From positions 4,182,305-4,246,304 of the forward strand of contig VWZS01009934.1 in NCBI GenBank assembly GCA_013397075.1: 64,000 bases of DNA, written 5' to 3'. Positions 38,601 to 53,600 of this stretch are shown piece by piece (positions within the stretch are counted from its first letter, which is position 1; each line of letters begins with the position of its first letter). The stretch is from Rhabdornis inornatus. Taxonomy: Eukaryota > Chordata > Aves > Passeriformes > Rhabdornithidae. The translations under genes were made by a program, and so were the position numbers. Below the pieces are notes generated by a model. It was not told the DNA's origin. It searched no databases and was given only the letters and a program-made list of their open reading frames with translations.

Positions 38601-41600
38601 TTTAGAAAATGTTAAAAAATTGTCAGATAGCTTCATGGTTACACTGGAAGGATCATTGTCTGCAAGATTACAGAAAGCTTGCTTCCACGTGAGAAACACA
38701 GGTTCCCGGGCTGCCTATGTTAAAGCACTGTGCTTGGGAAACCTTCAGACAAAAACAGTGATGGATCCTCAGGTTATGACAGTGTGTCCAGAGAAGTTTG
38801 TACTAAGAGAAGGAACACATGAAGTAAGTACAGTGCTTTGTTCTGAGCAAATTTTAGGAATTTAAATTACATGTCATCAGTGAAAATGTCTGACTTGTTC
38901 TTTATTAAAAAGTCACCTAATTTTTATTTCCTGTTTCACTTACATTGTAGTAATCTGTTGACTCATTCCAAACATTAATACAAACAATAAGATTTTTTTT
39001 CTCAGTATGTTGTCTATTCATTTAATCAGGTGATTACTGTAACATGGAATCCAATGGAAACAAACTTCCATCCAAGCATGTTGGTATCGACAGTATGTTT
39101 TTTTTGGGGAGATGAAGTTTCTAGGCAGCAGTATCGCAGGTAAGATGTGCTTTGCTATTGTAACAGACAGATCTTTAATAAGAAGTGAAAGCTAGGGCTA
39201 TGTGCTGCTGCAAGTTTTTTTTTTTTACATTTCCAAGATGATCAAGAATGAACTAAAGGATGGCAATGATATATAGAGATCTATTAAGCCTTGCATCTGT
39301 AAGTTGTTGATGGGGGTTTGTTAATTTATCTTTGCTTACATACTGTAGCTACAATTCTAGTTAAGGATTTTATTCTATTTTAAATTTCTTAAATTCAAGT
39401 GTGTTGGATTTTGGGGAAATTTTTTTTTTGTATCAAAAGAGATCTGTGTTCTCTAATGTGTATGTTACTTTAAAGGCTCATGAAAAGAATAGTACTGATA
39501 TACAAAAGTATTAAGTTTCAAATAAGGTTCATGTCTTTGCTGAATTCTGTTGACAAAGAATGTGTTTGAGTAAATGTGTATGAGAAAAATAACATCCACA
39601 TAGTCTCATGACACACTAAGGAAACTTGTTGAAAATACCTTGCTGATCTTAAATAGTGGCCATGTTATTCTACATTTCAGTTTGTATAGCTCAAATGCAC
39701 AGAAATTGCGTACTCTGCTTCCAGTGGCATAAATGCCACTTGTGACTTGTGCTGTCCATGGGGTATAGTGTAATGCAGAATGTTAAGATTAGGTAGAGCA
39801 CTAAGGTGCTGATAATCATAATTCAGTACAAAACTTCAAAGCAGCATAATTTCATTATTGCTTTTAAATGTCATTGCCTGACAATGTGTGAAAGTCATTG
39901 TGTATATTCTTATCCAAATGAAGTGTTAAATGCAGCTGAATTTAATTGCATGACTTTGAATAAAAAGCTCATGGGAATAGCTGAGTTCCTGACCTTGATA
40001 AGAAACTGGCTTATTTTAGATATCTTAGAAGATGCTTGTTCCTGATTTTTGGTATGAATTGTTTTGTGTGAGGCAATGCTCACTATCTTGGAATCCTCCT
40101 TAAAGGGTGGAAGTACTTAGGAAACATTTTTGGTCTACAGATCAACAGAAAACCCATCTAGAAGCTCAATGCAACTACGTAGGTATTATTGGAAACTTTT
40201 AAAATTCAGATTCTGGATGTTGTTATATATGCAAAATGACTTGTTGATTTTATTAGTCATCAGGCTGGCATATTATTCTTGAAAATAGTGATCTAGCTGG
40301 TTGTTTCTTGGTGGGAGATTCTCTGAAATCTCCCTTGAAAGAGATGTATATGTCTTGCAATGGCTGAGTTTTCTAAGCCAGTCCAACCCCATTCTGTAAT
40401 TGTAACTTAGGGGCAGGACTGTGAAATGAGTACTCTGCCTCATCTGCCAACTTGTGCCCCAAGTTCCTTACTCCAAAATTATATATAGTCAACAGCTTGG
40501 TAAGTAGCTTAGACTGAGAGTTAGTAGTGTTCAGGTATTCTTCCCTCCTTCATGGCTCTGATCTTATCTGAGTGCCAGATTGCCTTTTGCTGACCTATAG
40601 CTTCCCATTTTTCCCAGGACTATTTATATCCCTGTGCCTCCCAGTCTTTTCTATTTTGTTGGCAGTTATGCTCCTTGGCTCTGTGTTCCTGCTGTTGGCT
40701 GGCACCTGCTGCCACTCTGACATTGACTAGTCAAATTTTCCTCCCGAAAGGCTTTCGCTTGTAACCAAAATAGCATTCTCCTGCTTCCTGTGGTGATTGA
40801 AACATCACTCAGAAGCCTGATGTACTTATCAGAAATCTAGGTAGGTGTGACTGACAGCAGAGAACAAGCATGGAAAGACAGTCATGTGGTAACCATTATT
40901 TCAGTGCTTCCTTTTACTCTGCAGCAATAGAGCAGGTATTTCTTTAACCATTTTAAGACTGTTAAAAAGACTTCAGTTTTAATTGATTGCTCCTAGATTT
41001 GAGTTTGATGTAGTCAAGAAATGATGAAGTGAAAATTATGCTAGATTCTTACAATTCTTATCAATCTTTTAAATTTGTTGTTTCTAGTACTTTGTTTAAT
41101 TTAATGACTCCTGTTTATCTCTAACAGAGCTGTGATGTGTAAACCTGAGGTAGAAAAACGCATAATCCCAGAAAGCAACTTACTGAGAAACGCTGTATTT
41201 GATGAAGAATTTCAAGGGGAGCAGCTTGTGACAGAAGGTAAGACTGGCTTCTTAAAAGAAAAACATAATACTTGTTTTCATGTGGCAAATGTGCTTGTGG
41301 CTTGAATCCTAGTTACTTTTTCACTATTTTTTTATAAATGTAGAAGAAAACTTCTGAATTTGGACAGTTGTACTGGGCAAAGCTTTGTTGTATTTTCTTT
41401 CCCCAGTCCAGCTGAGGAGGAGTGTGAAAGAATGGTTTTGGTGGGCACCTGGCATCCAGCCAGGGTCAACCCATCACAACAGAATTTGCCTTTTTTCGTT
41501 CAGTATCTATTTCTTTAGGTTATTTTTTGTACTTTTCTCCTAGCAACATGAAACCCCAGTCTGTAAATGTTATAGCATTAAAAATGCTGGGTTTATTTGG

Positions 41601-44600
41601 AAAGTATTTGCCTTTTTAACTATTGAGAAAGATTCTGTTTGTTGTGCACAGATATATTTGAAAATTGAGAGGCAGACAATTTGGCTGACACCAAAATATA
41701 TATTTATTTTCCTTCCTAAATTTAATAGCTTTTTCTTCTGCTTGTTAGTAAGGAATGCATTAATGGGAATATAATATATTGTAAAGGATTCTTTAAAACA
41801 CCCCCCCAACTGTTCAATCCCTTAAATGTCATGAACAACTTTACTGTCAAACCCTATTCTTGAACTACTTATATTCACATATGGAATAACTTACTAATGT
41901 AAGACTACTACACCTGAAGAAATGTGGTCTGTTTCTTTCCCTATGAATTGTGTATTGTCTTTACTGGGAAAAGTAAAGATTTTTTTTTTTTTTTTATCAG
42001 TCATCTTAGTTGGGGTGAAATCCTAGTGAACATTAGATACTTGGGTTCTGGAGTATCCTTTGAAGTTGTTAAGCCAGTGTTAGAGAAAAAGGTAAAACTC
42101 TAATTTGGCACAGAATCAAATTGGTATATAGCATTCGTATAAAGGTGGAAACTATATGATAATATTTTTATATATTTTTTAATATGTAACATCTTTCATA
42201 TCTTCTAATAAAAAGTTTTAAATTGGTGTGTATTCAGATTTATATATTGTATTTGATGTTAGTGTTGAGCTACACCTGATAACTAAATTTGCAGGAAATA
42301 CTTTTGGAGTGATCTAGGATTTCTTAGCTGATGGATTATTAACTAGGACTATGTCTTAAATCTCCATGGTGTAACTTCTGAGTATTACAAAATTTTTCTT
42401 ACTAGGATTGCTCTATTACTCTCATTTTTAGTGTGTGATTTCCCACGAGCGACAAATGATATCCATCTTTTCTATGCAAATATGCAAAAGGTTCTCCTTT
42501 CTGTGGTTGGATATTCCACTTGTGATCAGGATGGCTTTCAGCAGTCTCCTGGACCCCATTTGGAATTGGACAGGTACTGGAACTGTAATTAGTAATTATG
42601 TGTATGTAATTATGTTTTTTTCTTGTGAGGATGTTTAGACTTTGGAACAGGTTGCTCAGAGTGACTGTGAAGTTTTCATCTCTGAAGAAATTAAAAACCT
42701 GGCTGGTCAATGTCCTGAATAACCTGCTGTAGCTGACTCTCCTTTGTGCCAAAGTGTTGGACTGGGTGATCTCCACAAGTCCTTCCTGATTTCCAGAATG
42801 TGTAGCATAGCATGCTGTGAAACTCAACTTGCCTTGCCTTATTTCTCTATGCAGTACTTGTTTTCTCTGTGTATGTTTTATTCAAATTATTTTATATTAT
42901 TATCTTCTGAAGATAATTTAGTTTCTCTTACTCTAAATGGTACCTTCCGAACATTCTGTGCAAAAGCCAATCCTGATATACCTGCTGGATTGTTTTTTAC
43001 TTAATGGAGAATTTAATTAAATTGAGGGTGCATGTAACAAGTATTGTACTTTAGTAATAAAATTTTGATAAATACTAAGAGTGGGCTATTATAATTACTC
43101 ATGAGATACTTTTTACTGCTTTTGTTTAATGCAGTCTTATTTTCAGGTCTGAGAACTTTGTCAGACATACTGCTGCAACTTTGGATGTTCTTCCTGTTAA
43201 AGGACCTCAGGGTACTTTATCTACAAAAGCTGAGGATCTGTTTCAGAATAAATCAGATGCTCAACAGACTTGGGCTGTTACACCTGAGTATTTGACTTTC
43301 ATATCTCCTTCTATTGGTAAGTATTTTTTGAAGTTAATGAAATAGCCATTTCAGTATTAAGATAACTGTACTGCATAAGATGTTTGTAAGTGTGGGTTGG
43401 CCAGTAATCTTCATGCAGACTTGATTAGAACACAGTTTTGGATAAATTATCAGAGGTAATGTGCTCTGTGTATATATATATACAGAATGCACTGCATACC
43501 TATGAAGATTTTAAAGTAGTGTGAAGGTAAAATTAGGGGAGAAAATACTTTATTTTCATTGGTGCATCTCTGTATCATGGGCATATTTGTGAATTTTTGC
43601 ATGTGTTAGCTTTTTTTTTTGTGTGTTACAGGTGAGACAGTGGATACTAAACGTGTACAAATTCTCAACAATTCCAGTAGGACATTGACATTTGAACTTT
43701 CATGGCCAGCTCACTGCCTTACTATAACCCCACAACATGGAGCTGTTGAACCAGAGTAAGTATATTTCCATAAGTTCCTTTATGTGTGAAAGTGTGGTGA
43801 AGTTTTGGAAGAATATTTTTAGTTTAAGTGTGTAATTAATTTAGGAGTTTTAGTTGGTTTTTAGGAATTTACTTTAGTTTGCTTAGACTGCACCCTGAAA
43901 CTATTTTAGTTCCAGGGTATAGAATTTTTGTCAACTTACATGCAAATCTAGCTTTTTTTAGGACCTTATCCTTTTACAGTTGTGTATAACAGGAATGTTC
44001 TTCTGTCACATGTATAATCACCTCAATGCCAGGAATTTTCTGTGCCTGGAAGTACTATTATTATTGCATAATTTTCAAGGACCTGAATGGCCAGTGAAGC
44101 TGAAGCTTTAGAAATCTCTTTTCACAGTAGTTTTTTGTTTAAAATTTAGCTGTACATTTAAAAACAAAAACCACTTCCTCCCTTCCCACAACCAAGAAAC
44201 AACCCCCAAAATAACAGTTCCTATAGAAGGCTTCTCTTCTGGGGACTTAGTGTTTTCTTAGGCCATGTGCTGATATTTCTCACAACTTGATTTTAGGATT
44301 TTTAAATTTTTTTATTTTTTTATTTTTTTTTATTTTTTTTTTTTTTTTTTTTTTTTGAGAAAACTGGGTTTTGCCATTCAACTTTTGGCTTCTCAATGTC
44401 TGTAGGTATGAAAATAATGACAAGCCAGTGTCAGCTTGTCCATGCCTTAATTAGCATTTTTTGGAAAAGTAGTCATAATATCACTGTATGAGACTTTTCA
44501 CACATAGCAGCAAAGATTTCCACAATTTATGCTTGAAAGGTCTGCTCACCTCTCCCTTCTAAATTTTTGATGTTTTTTTTAATGTTCAGTTCATAACAGC

Positions 44601-47600
44601 TTTAAGATCCTGTTATTAAGCTATTCTCATCTTACCAAAAAAAAAAAAAGCCTCCAACCAAAAAATAGATTTTGCTTTCAGAATTGTGTTTCAGTAGTTG
44701 CTTTAACTTTGAAGATGTTTTTCCAAACATACTTTCTCTTCAGTACTGCCTCGCCGATTGCATTTTAAGCACTTAATTTCATATTCATGTAGATGTAAAT
44801 TTCTGGGAAACTTTCACCAGGAGTAAGAACAAAATAGAATTCCATGGAAGGGCTGCCACTCACTGCAGATTCAATCAGTGCCAAAAAAAGTAGTCTCAAA
44901 AAGCAGTAACAATGAACAACTTTCCAGTGGCTGTGAAAGTAAGGACATACTGAGTATCTCATACCCTAAATTCAGGATTGTCTGGATGATTTCTTAAAAA
45001 GAGGGTATTGAAGGCCTTCTGCATGCAATTTTCTTGCAGTGTAGAATTTTAAAATATGTTCACTGGAAAAGAGTGGGCAGAATCCTCACATTTTGGGTCC
45101 AAGTAAGTAGTTTGGATCAAGAACAGAGGTCTGCAAGTAGGAAGCAGACCCGTGGGAACAGCTGACTTAAGCACAGCAAGGTACACTTGCCCAGTTTTCT
45201 ATTTTTCATGACCATCTCCTCACAGTGCCAAGGGCAGTCAACCTGTCAGAACAGGAGCCAGCCAGAATATTTTATACTCTGCACTGTGATGGCTTGAGCC
45301 TGCAGAATTCTTAAACTGAGTTACACCATGAAAAGAGGTGATCTGATTTCTCAGTGATGGTGAAAGAAGATCCTGGGATCATGGCCATTAAAGCTTAATG
45401 TATCACATATCTGAATACCTTAAATTTGAAGATGGTCTGTAGAGCGTCTTCACTTATCTGCTATCTTAAAGGTGCATCTTTTTTTGGGTGGGCTGGTGAT
45501 AAGTGTTGTAGATACTGATTCTAGTACAAAAATCGTGCTAGTTGATTTTTTTTTTTAGGGGTAGTACACTAATTCTGGTGAGTCCTAATCCGTCGCTTGC
45601 CACAAGGCCCACATTAATTCCTTGGAGTGGCCTAATCTATATCCATTGTGATAATGGACTAAAGGTATGTGGTTTACTTGAGACTTCAGATTGCAGCTTT
45701 TTATTTTACTTTGTCAGTTCAAATAAAATTGCTAAAACCTTTTAGATTTGAGTCAGCAGCTCTGTCAACTTCCATTATTCTTTTTAAAGTTCTCAGAGAA
45801 CTAAAAGGAAAAGTATGATGCCATTTTGTAAACCGAGATTTTTAGTTCATTCATCTCTGAGGAAATATTATGATGTGAACACTAACTGAATTTCCAACAA
45901 AATTGTATCCACCACTGCCTTATGAATAATTTTCTAAAATGCTAAATATATATATGTAGATATGCACACATAAAAGTAGTCTGTAGCGTACTGTGAAATA
46001 AAAGAAGTTAAAAGAGATTATTGGACAAGTCACCGTAGCTCCTTTTGAGGTCCCTTAAGGTAAAATTGACCTTCTGGATGACAGGTCTGTGATAAAGAAT
46101 GTCTAGAACAGGTTCTGCCTCCTCATGGATTTTAATCCAAGACATTGCCCTGATTAAGTAGAGGCATAGAAATAAAATTTATGAAGTCAGCAGTTTTTTC
46201 TATGTAAGAGCAGAAGGACTCCTTGGTAATACCTCCTAAAGAAAGATTTTTTTTTTTTTTTCTTATTTTTATCAGTGTGTGTTTTGGGTTATTTGTAACA
46301 GTGCATGGAGAGAGAAATAGACATTGAAAGAATAAAACTGTATCTACTTGTATCTACTTTCCTTTTGCATGGAAGGAAGTGTACGGTATGATACAGAATT
46401 GGAAACTGCCTTCAAAAAACCCAAACAAACAGGGAAGTTGTTGAGAAGGAAATGATGACTGCACATAGTTAACTATGCTATGTTCTACAATATGAGAAAA
46501 GAATTTAAGAAATCTACTGGGACAAGTGTAGAGAGTGTAGCAAAACCCGTAAAATTATAAGAAATCTGGTAGTTTATAATGCTTTTGTCATTTATTTGCT
46601 ACCTCTCCAAATCAGCAAAAGTATGCTAAGATTTTACTAGCATTAACTGAAACTTTTAAAATTCCTAACTATGTAGCAGAAGTGAACACAAAGTTCCTTC
46701 TGAATGAGGCAGCTCTCTTTCCATTATCTGCAATAGAGAATGTTGTAGAAATTGTCAGTTAAACTAGTTGAAATTATTATTCCTGTTGAATTAAAATGCC
46801 TAGAGAACAAATTTTCAGTGAATGTTCATTTTCTCATAAGTTAAACTTGTCCTGGAATCTTTCAACATTTGAGGCTAGAGAAGACCTGGTGATTTAATAT
46901 ATGAGAGCTTTCCTCTGTTGAAATGTAAAGCTGAACATAAGCTCTTGCAGCTCAAGGAGATAGAGCTGAATAGTTTGACTTTTTAATATATCAGTATTCA
47001 CTGTTTAAAACTTTGCTTTTTTCCAAATGGTGCGAAAGTTTATTAAAGTGCTTATTCAAGAGGCTGTTGCACAGAGCGTGTCTGGATCAGACTTTCCGTG
47101 TAGAAGATGTGATATAATTACTCCACAATCTGAAAATCCCGCTGTTGATGTGCCAAAGCCTCTCCCCAGCCTCCCTCTAATAGAAATGGAGATAAAGAAC
47201 AAAAACATTGTTTTTCCTAAAACAAGACCTGGTCAAAGCTCAGGTAAGAGGAATTTAGTTATTAATTATAGAGGAAAAAGTTATTAATTGTAGCATATGT
47301 AGTATCTTGGGTTCAGAGGCTTTGTTTACTGTATTGCAGGTTTGGGAACTTTAGTGCCTTGACTTCAGTTTTAGTTTAGTTTAGTCGAGTAAGTGTGAAT
47401 GACCAGTTCCCCACTTTTGCCTTAAGTTTGAAATGCTCTCCCTTTTTTCCTTCTCCCTTTTTTCCTTCTCCCTTTTTTCCTTCTCCCTTTTTTCCTTCTC
47501 CCTTTTTTCCTTCTCCCTTTTTTCCTTCTCCCTTTTTTCCTTCTCCCTTTTTTCCTTCTCCCTTTTTTCCTTCTCCCTTTTTTCCTTCTCCCTTTTTTCC

Positions 47601-50600
47601 TTCTCCCTTTTTTCCTTCTCCTTATACAGTATAGCCACACCTTTTTTTGCACAGGATAGGTTTGCATACAGGCAAGTCAGTTGCTGGGTTTTTAAGCCAC
47701 TAGGATGAATGCAGCTACACTGTACCTGGAAAAGAGAATATTAAAAGGTTACTGTGTCTACTTGAATCTCTTTTGGCTCAATGCACCTTTGCAATAGATC
47801 CATTCTCATCTGCACTTACGCCTGTAAGATATGTGACCAATCTGTCTGTCTTTGGCAGGGAAATAAATGCTGCTCCTAAAGACAATAGGAGTATCAGCTA
47901 TGAGGCTGGCTGTCCTTGTCTTGGTACATAGTGATCGAGGAGGACGGTGTAGATAATGGAGACTGAAATGCTTGGCCTGTACCTTTAATTCCAGTAATGT
48001 TTAACATTCTCAAAGTAACTCTATGGAACTCTCATTCTGTTGTCTAGATACCAGTTTTTTTTGTAGTACTTACTTTTTTTAGGTAAAGAAGGTTTTTTTA
48101 ATGATCCACTGATATAATTTTTTTCCAGCAGATCTGAGGACTTTCAAGGCTTAATTTATCAATTCTATCTGGGTTTTTTTTTTGCTAAAATTATGAAAGG
48201 ATTCTAATATAATACCTTTGGTGTTTATAAATTTCCTATATAATGTATGTCTGCAGCTAAACTTTTTAAAGTACTATTTCAGACTGAGATGATCTTGTCC
48301 TATTAATTCTTGCCAAGAGACATGAATTTATATGTATGCTGAGTAACAAAACAGATTTTTTTGGTACGACTTTATTTGGTCCCAGACTGGAATACTCTGT
48401 GTTTTATCTCTGAATGATCAAATAATGACTTGGGAAGGAGCTGGATGTCTTTTGGGGTTTTTTTGGTCGAGTCTAAAATCTTGTGTATAAGCTTTTACAA
48501 ATTTTATGACAGTGTGCTTTGCTTGAGTCTGCTCTTGAGACTTGTTATAATGAAAACTGTTTCCACTAAACTTGTGTTCATCTAGAAATATAGTTTCTGC
48601 TTAACTCTTTACACCAGGGATACTTGAACAAGGATGTTTAGTATACTGGTCTTTATTTCTCTTTTAGAGAATTACCTGGAAATGGAGAATAAAGGGAATG
48701 AAAATCTGAAGTGGATATTGTCATCTTTTGCACCACCTTATATTAAAGTGAGTGAATGCTTGCATTGGGAGTTTTGTGCAAATCCCTGGGTTTTATTTTA
48801 ACTTCTCTCTCCCTGCTGCCTCTCAAGAAAGAATACATATTTGAGCATGACCTCAGTTACAAAGGTTTTATTTACCTCTGTCCGTGTCAGGGAAATGTTT
48901 TGCTCCTTTTTTTCATCCCTAATGTGCTCCCTGACTGTGAATCAATCAGTGCTCTGTGGTACAGTTTTTTCTTCACATAGTGATTTACAGAGTTTGCTTG
49001 TACTCGTATAGTATCATCATCCAGATTGCATTAAGTAATCGAGCATAAATGAAAGATAGGTGTCTCTTTTTGGCTCCAGAATGCCAGACTTGTCTTGTTC
49101 CAGACTTGATCTGCTAAAATTGCACTGTACATGGTATCTCTGTAGAAATTTGAGTTAGGTCAAGGATATTTTTATTACAGTGCTGTTACCTGTGCCTAGC
49201 TGTTGATATTTGTAAATGCTTCCCTATTTTTTAATAGTCTAAAATGCTGTGATGATTTTTGATTTTATGCTAGAATTATTATTATGGTCTGTTGTTGTGA
49301 AATGATGAAAAATGGTTATGTAGCACTCTTGCCAGTACCCCATGGGATTGAGTATGTCATGTTCCAGCCAGTGCACCACCTCTGAACTGTAAGTCAATAG
49401 TTGTGGTGACTGACGACAATTATTTAGTAGTTTCAGTCTTTATTAATTTACTTTTAGGGTGTCAATATCAATTCTTCACTTAAAAGCAGCTTAATTGGGT
49501 GTATTTTCCTCAGTCTTCTGCAAGGGGGGGTGTGTGTGTGGGTGTATTGTGTGGTTTCAGGCTTTTTTTTTCCTTTCTCTTCTGAATCTGACTCATAAAT
49601 TTATTTGCAGGATGTGGATGGAAGTGGTTGTGTTTATAGGGTTCCTTACTCCTCTTTCGGATTTTCCCATATTTCTGGTACTCTTGAAGTTCATGGACAA
49701 GAGAAGGTAAACATTTATAAATATTTCAGGCATATATGTGTATCTCAATTATAAAATATGATCTTAAGTGAGAAATAAATGTTATTTGATAATGATAAAA
49801 TGTTGGCCTTTCAGTATTGGGTTCTGGAGTGTTTCAGGTAGTCTGTATCAGCTTAATTCAGAGCAGAGTTGATACTAAGAATTCATGTAATCAAAGTAGT
49901 TTGATTTCAAAGTGGTGGTGTATTTGTATTACTGCTTGGGGGTTTTTAAGGACAAATTATTTTAGAACAGAAAATTATTTTAAATTATTTTGTTATTGTA
50001 AAATTCCAGAAGAAAATGGCAAATAATTCTGGGTTGTTACAAAACTAGGTAAGCACCTGATTCCCTTCCTTGAAACTGTTCTTGAACAAGTATAGCAAGA
50101 ATGTTATCTGTTCCTGACGTTGGTTTCATTTGACTGGTAATTTTATCTCCTGGCCAGTAGAGGGTTTCATAACCACAATTATAAAGCACATCCAAGGAGA
50201 GACTGAATAGGTTTGTAAAGGTCTTTCCTCCCTCATTGTCTCTCACAATGCTTGAGTTTTATTTTTTCATCTTCATTAACACCTATCTTTTTATTGTTAT
50301 GGATAATTATGACAGTATTTCCATAGAGACGCAATTTGTAATCTGTTTGCAAGAATAAAAAACTTGTTCCTGTCCAGTTTCATAGTAATGTCATAATATT
50401 GCAAGGCATTATTTGAATTTAAGCAATTGTATTTGCCTTAGCAATTCTAGTTCAGGCCTATTTAAATAACATTTACATCACTGGCATGCCAGGCTGTCGG
50501 CTGGAGCTGATAGGGTACAGTGCTATCATGATGACTGTTTTTTTGCAGTGGATATGATGTTTTGCTAGTCAGATATAGTTGTAGTGGTCTTTTCTGATCT

Positions 50601-53600
50601 GCTGCTCTCTTTCTCTTCTCCCCTCAAACTGAGTTCTGAAAATAATGCAAGTTTATTCTTGAATTAACCTGGTACAGCACTATATGAAGACAAGCTTTTG
50701 TTATGTAGGTGACTTTTAAGGATGATCAAATTCATCACTTGCAAGTTGGTTTAAATTTCAGGCCTTCTAATAATTGCAGTGCAGTGTGCTCACGGATTTG
50801 GAGCTGGAGGAGTTGAGTTGTTCACAACTTAGTTGCCAGATGAAGGAAGTTTTTTTCCATGTGGACGTATTTCCCTTCCTGGTCCCCTTTCTCTCCATTT
50901 TACTAACAGAAGTAATTGTGCCAGCACTTGCTGACTTTGCTTAAAGCAGATTATCTGAACTCAAATTTTGTTCAAAATTGCTTACACAACATATTTCTTC
51001 CAATTTTTCCCACTTCCGGGTGAAGGAGGACTAGCTGGTTGTATAGTTTTCTGCAAGATCACCTGTGTGTGCCATGTGTGTTCTGTACTGTGTAAATTTT
51101 GTGCTGGCTGAAACATAACTTTGTATAGGTAAAATTGTGAAGATGTTAAGATTCTGAAGATTAGTGTTCTGAAAAATTTTTCTCTCTCTTTTTTTTTTTT
51201 CCTTTTTTTTTTTTTTTGGTAGGTTGCTGTAATCTTTTCACCTAGAAATAAAGGAGATTACTCGCAGTTCTGGGACCTTGAGTATTACTCAGTTGAAAAT
51301 CCGAGTAGGAAATACAGATTAAAAATTCAGCTTTCTGGAAATGTGAGTATATAAAAGCTATAAACACTGTCTTGAGCAGAAATTTTTGATAACATCTTGA
51401 TTTTACTATACACTACTCTTTTGTATATACATTGGTATATTCTGGAAAAAAACTCAACCCTGCTAGTATTTTTCCTGGGCTAAATTGCATTTTTTTCTTA
51501 TGTTACAAAAACATCCTCTTCCTTACATGATAATGCATTATCTTTTGCCATTTATTATATAAAACTTTATTTAGCTCTGAGAGAGTAGAAACAAATTTAT
51601 ATTCTAGGGGAATTGTTTCTGTAGACAAAGATGCTTCTATCAGTTTTGTTTGGTTTTTTTGTTTGTCAGTTTTATTTTTGTAAATAAACAGTGAAGTAAC
51701 TGACCTTTGCTGTAATACATAACTCAATGCAGTTTTGGAATTTTTAAATATCAATCTTGGAGATGGGTATTTGTGTCTCTAATAAAACCTGCTTCAGTAT
51801 TTTATCAGAGTAACAATCTAAGTGGGGATAATTGTGAAATTTATACATGGGAGCAATTGGGTTTGAGCACTCCTTTGCTCCTCTATTGTTCCTCAGCTCA
51901 AACTTTATGGTAAGGCTTGGAAGAAGTGGGCTGGGAGTTGCAACTGGTTTTCTGTGCTCTCTCTCCTTACCTTGCTTTTTATCCCATCTATACAAGAGGA
52001 ATTGACATAGGACAGAGGATTTATTACCGTAAGGAAGAATTAATTCTAATTATTAGTTAAATAAGCTTAATGTGAAGAGCTTTGTACATTCAATATGGCA
52101 TGATTGCTATATATGCTTTGCTGTCCTCTTCAGAAGGTTTGACTTGATTTTTCTAAGAAGTCCACACAAAGATTTGGGATCTTTCTTTAAAGTACTAAGC
52201 ATGCTTCAGTAGTAGGAACCTTACTTATACTTCTTGCTGAGGTACCTTACATTTGTTTTGTAGGTTCCTTGTACTTTCCAAATTAATTGTGTTGGCAAAA
52301 GGTTTATGTTAAATAACTTCTGATTTTTTGGCATGAGAGTCCTGTATAATGTTTGGTTTTAGAAGGTTTTTTAATTAATATTTTTATTAATCTTTCTTAT
52401 TAATTTTTATTAATTTTTTATTAATCTTTCATCAAGTTATTTGGTCATAATTTTCCTGAAAATGAGGAAAACATCTAAATAATTTCTTTTTAAAGCTAGT
52501 TGAAATGTGGAAAAGATTAGTTCTTCAACAGAACTCTAGAGTTTTAATGAATTCTCTTCTTAAAACGTGACTAATTGTCAGAGTTGTGTAAATGTTTGAA
52601 CGGCATAACTTGATATTAATGTTTTTGAACTACTGTGTCAGATTTGTTCTTGATTTTTTTCAAAGCTGTTAACAATTAGATCTTTATAGCATCTCTGCAC
52701 ATGGGGGAAAAAAGTTCTTAGAAAATACTTGAAACGCATGTCACTGTCATTTTCAGAAATATTTGAAAAGGAGGTACTGTATTTCTCAGCTAGGTAGGGA
52801 ACCATGCATCTGTTCAGAAGAGGGATCAACACAGAACATTTAGAGTGTTGCAGCTTTTAGTGGCGACGACAAGTGAATCATGATCTGTTATCTTCTTGGG
52901 ATCAAGAGTTTAGGCAATGTTACTAAAACTTTGAAAAGGACTTGGAGTCTGGTGGTTTTGCTGAAGGAGAGGGCTACAGCTGTGGTTATTTTGACTTTTG
53001 ATAGAATGAAGTGGGAAGAGTGACTGTCTGTCATTCAGAGTGACTGAGTGGTGCTTATTTATAGCACCACTTCAGAAGAAATGAAAAATTTGGAAGAGCT
53101 CAGGAAGGAACTAAAAGAACAACATTGTTAGGAAAATCAGTGGCACGTACCAATTTAATCTCTTTCCTAACAAATTAATTAACTGTCATTTTGATTATGC
53201 TCTACAAGTGTTTGCAGTCCTCACCATTGGAAACTATAGTCGGGAGTTCAGATCATCATGTCTCCAAAATCAGTCTGAGAGACAAGGAAAGGAGGGATTC
53301 TCTCGGTGCTGTTCATTCAAACTTAGTTTTTTCTTTTCCTGAGGAACATTTGTTGCTGCTGCTGGGGGCTGCTACAGGGGACTCTTCGAAGATCACTGAG
53401 TCGAGAATGAGTATTGTACACAGGAGTCTTGGGCTGGTGTTTGGGTCTAACTGTTGGTGCCTTCTGGGTGAACTAGCAAGCACTTGCCACAGGGCTGGGG
53501 CAGCATCCAAGTCCTGACTGCTCCTTTAGCACGTAGAAAGTTAAGGACTTTGTAAAGAACCCCTGCTATTTTTTGATGATACTACAAATGTTGAATGCTT

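Noticed and set aside
47438..47617. CRISPR-like regular repeat array
   Set aside because: The copies are directly adjacent with no spacers, in an intron of a vertebrate gene; it is a minisatellite.
47381..47708. Frames with repeated EKEKRE, FFPSP or FSLFS units on both strands
   Set aside because: They are translations of the 15-bp tandem repeat; a period divisible by three keeps every frame open.
53191..53517. 108-codon + strand frame in intron 40
   Set aside because: The peptide has no recognised homology, and the frame has no splice signals in phase with exon 40 or 41.
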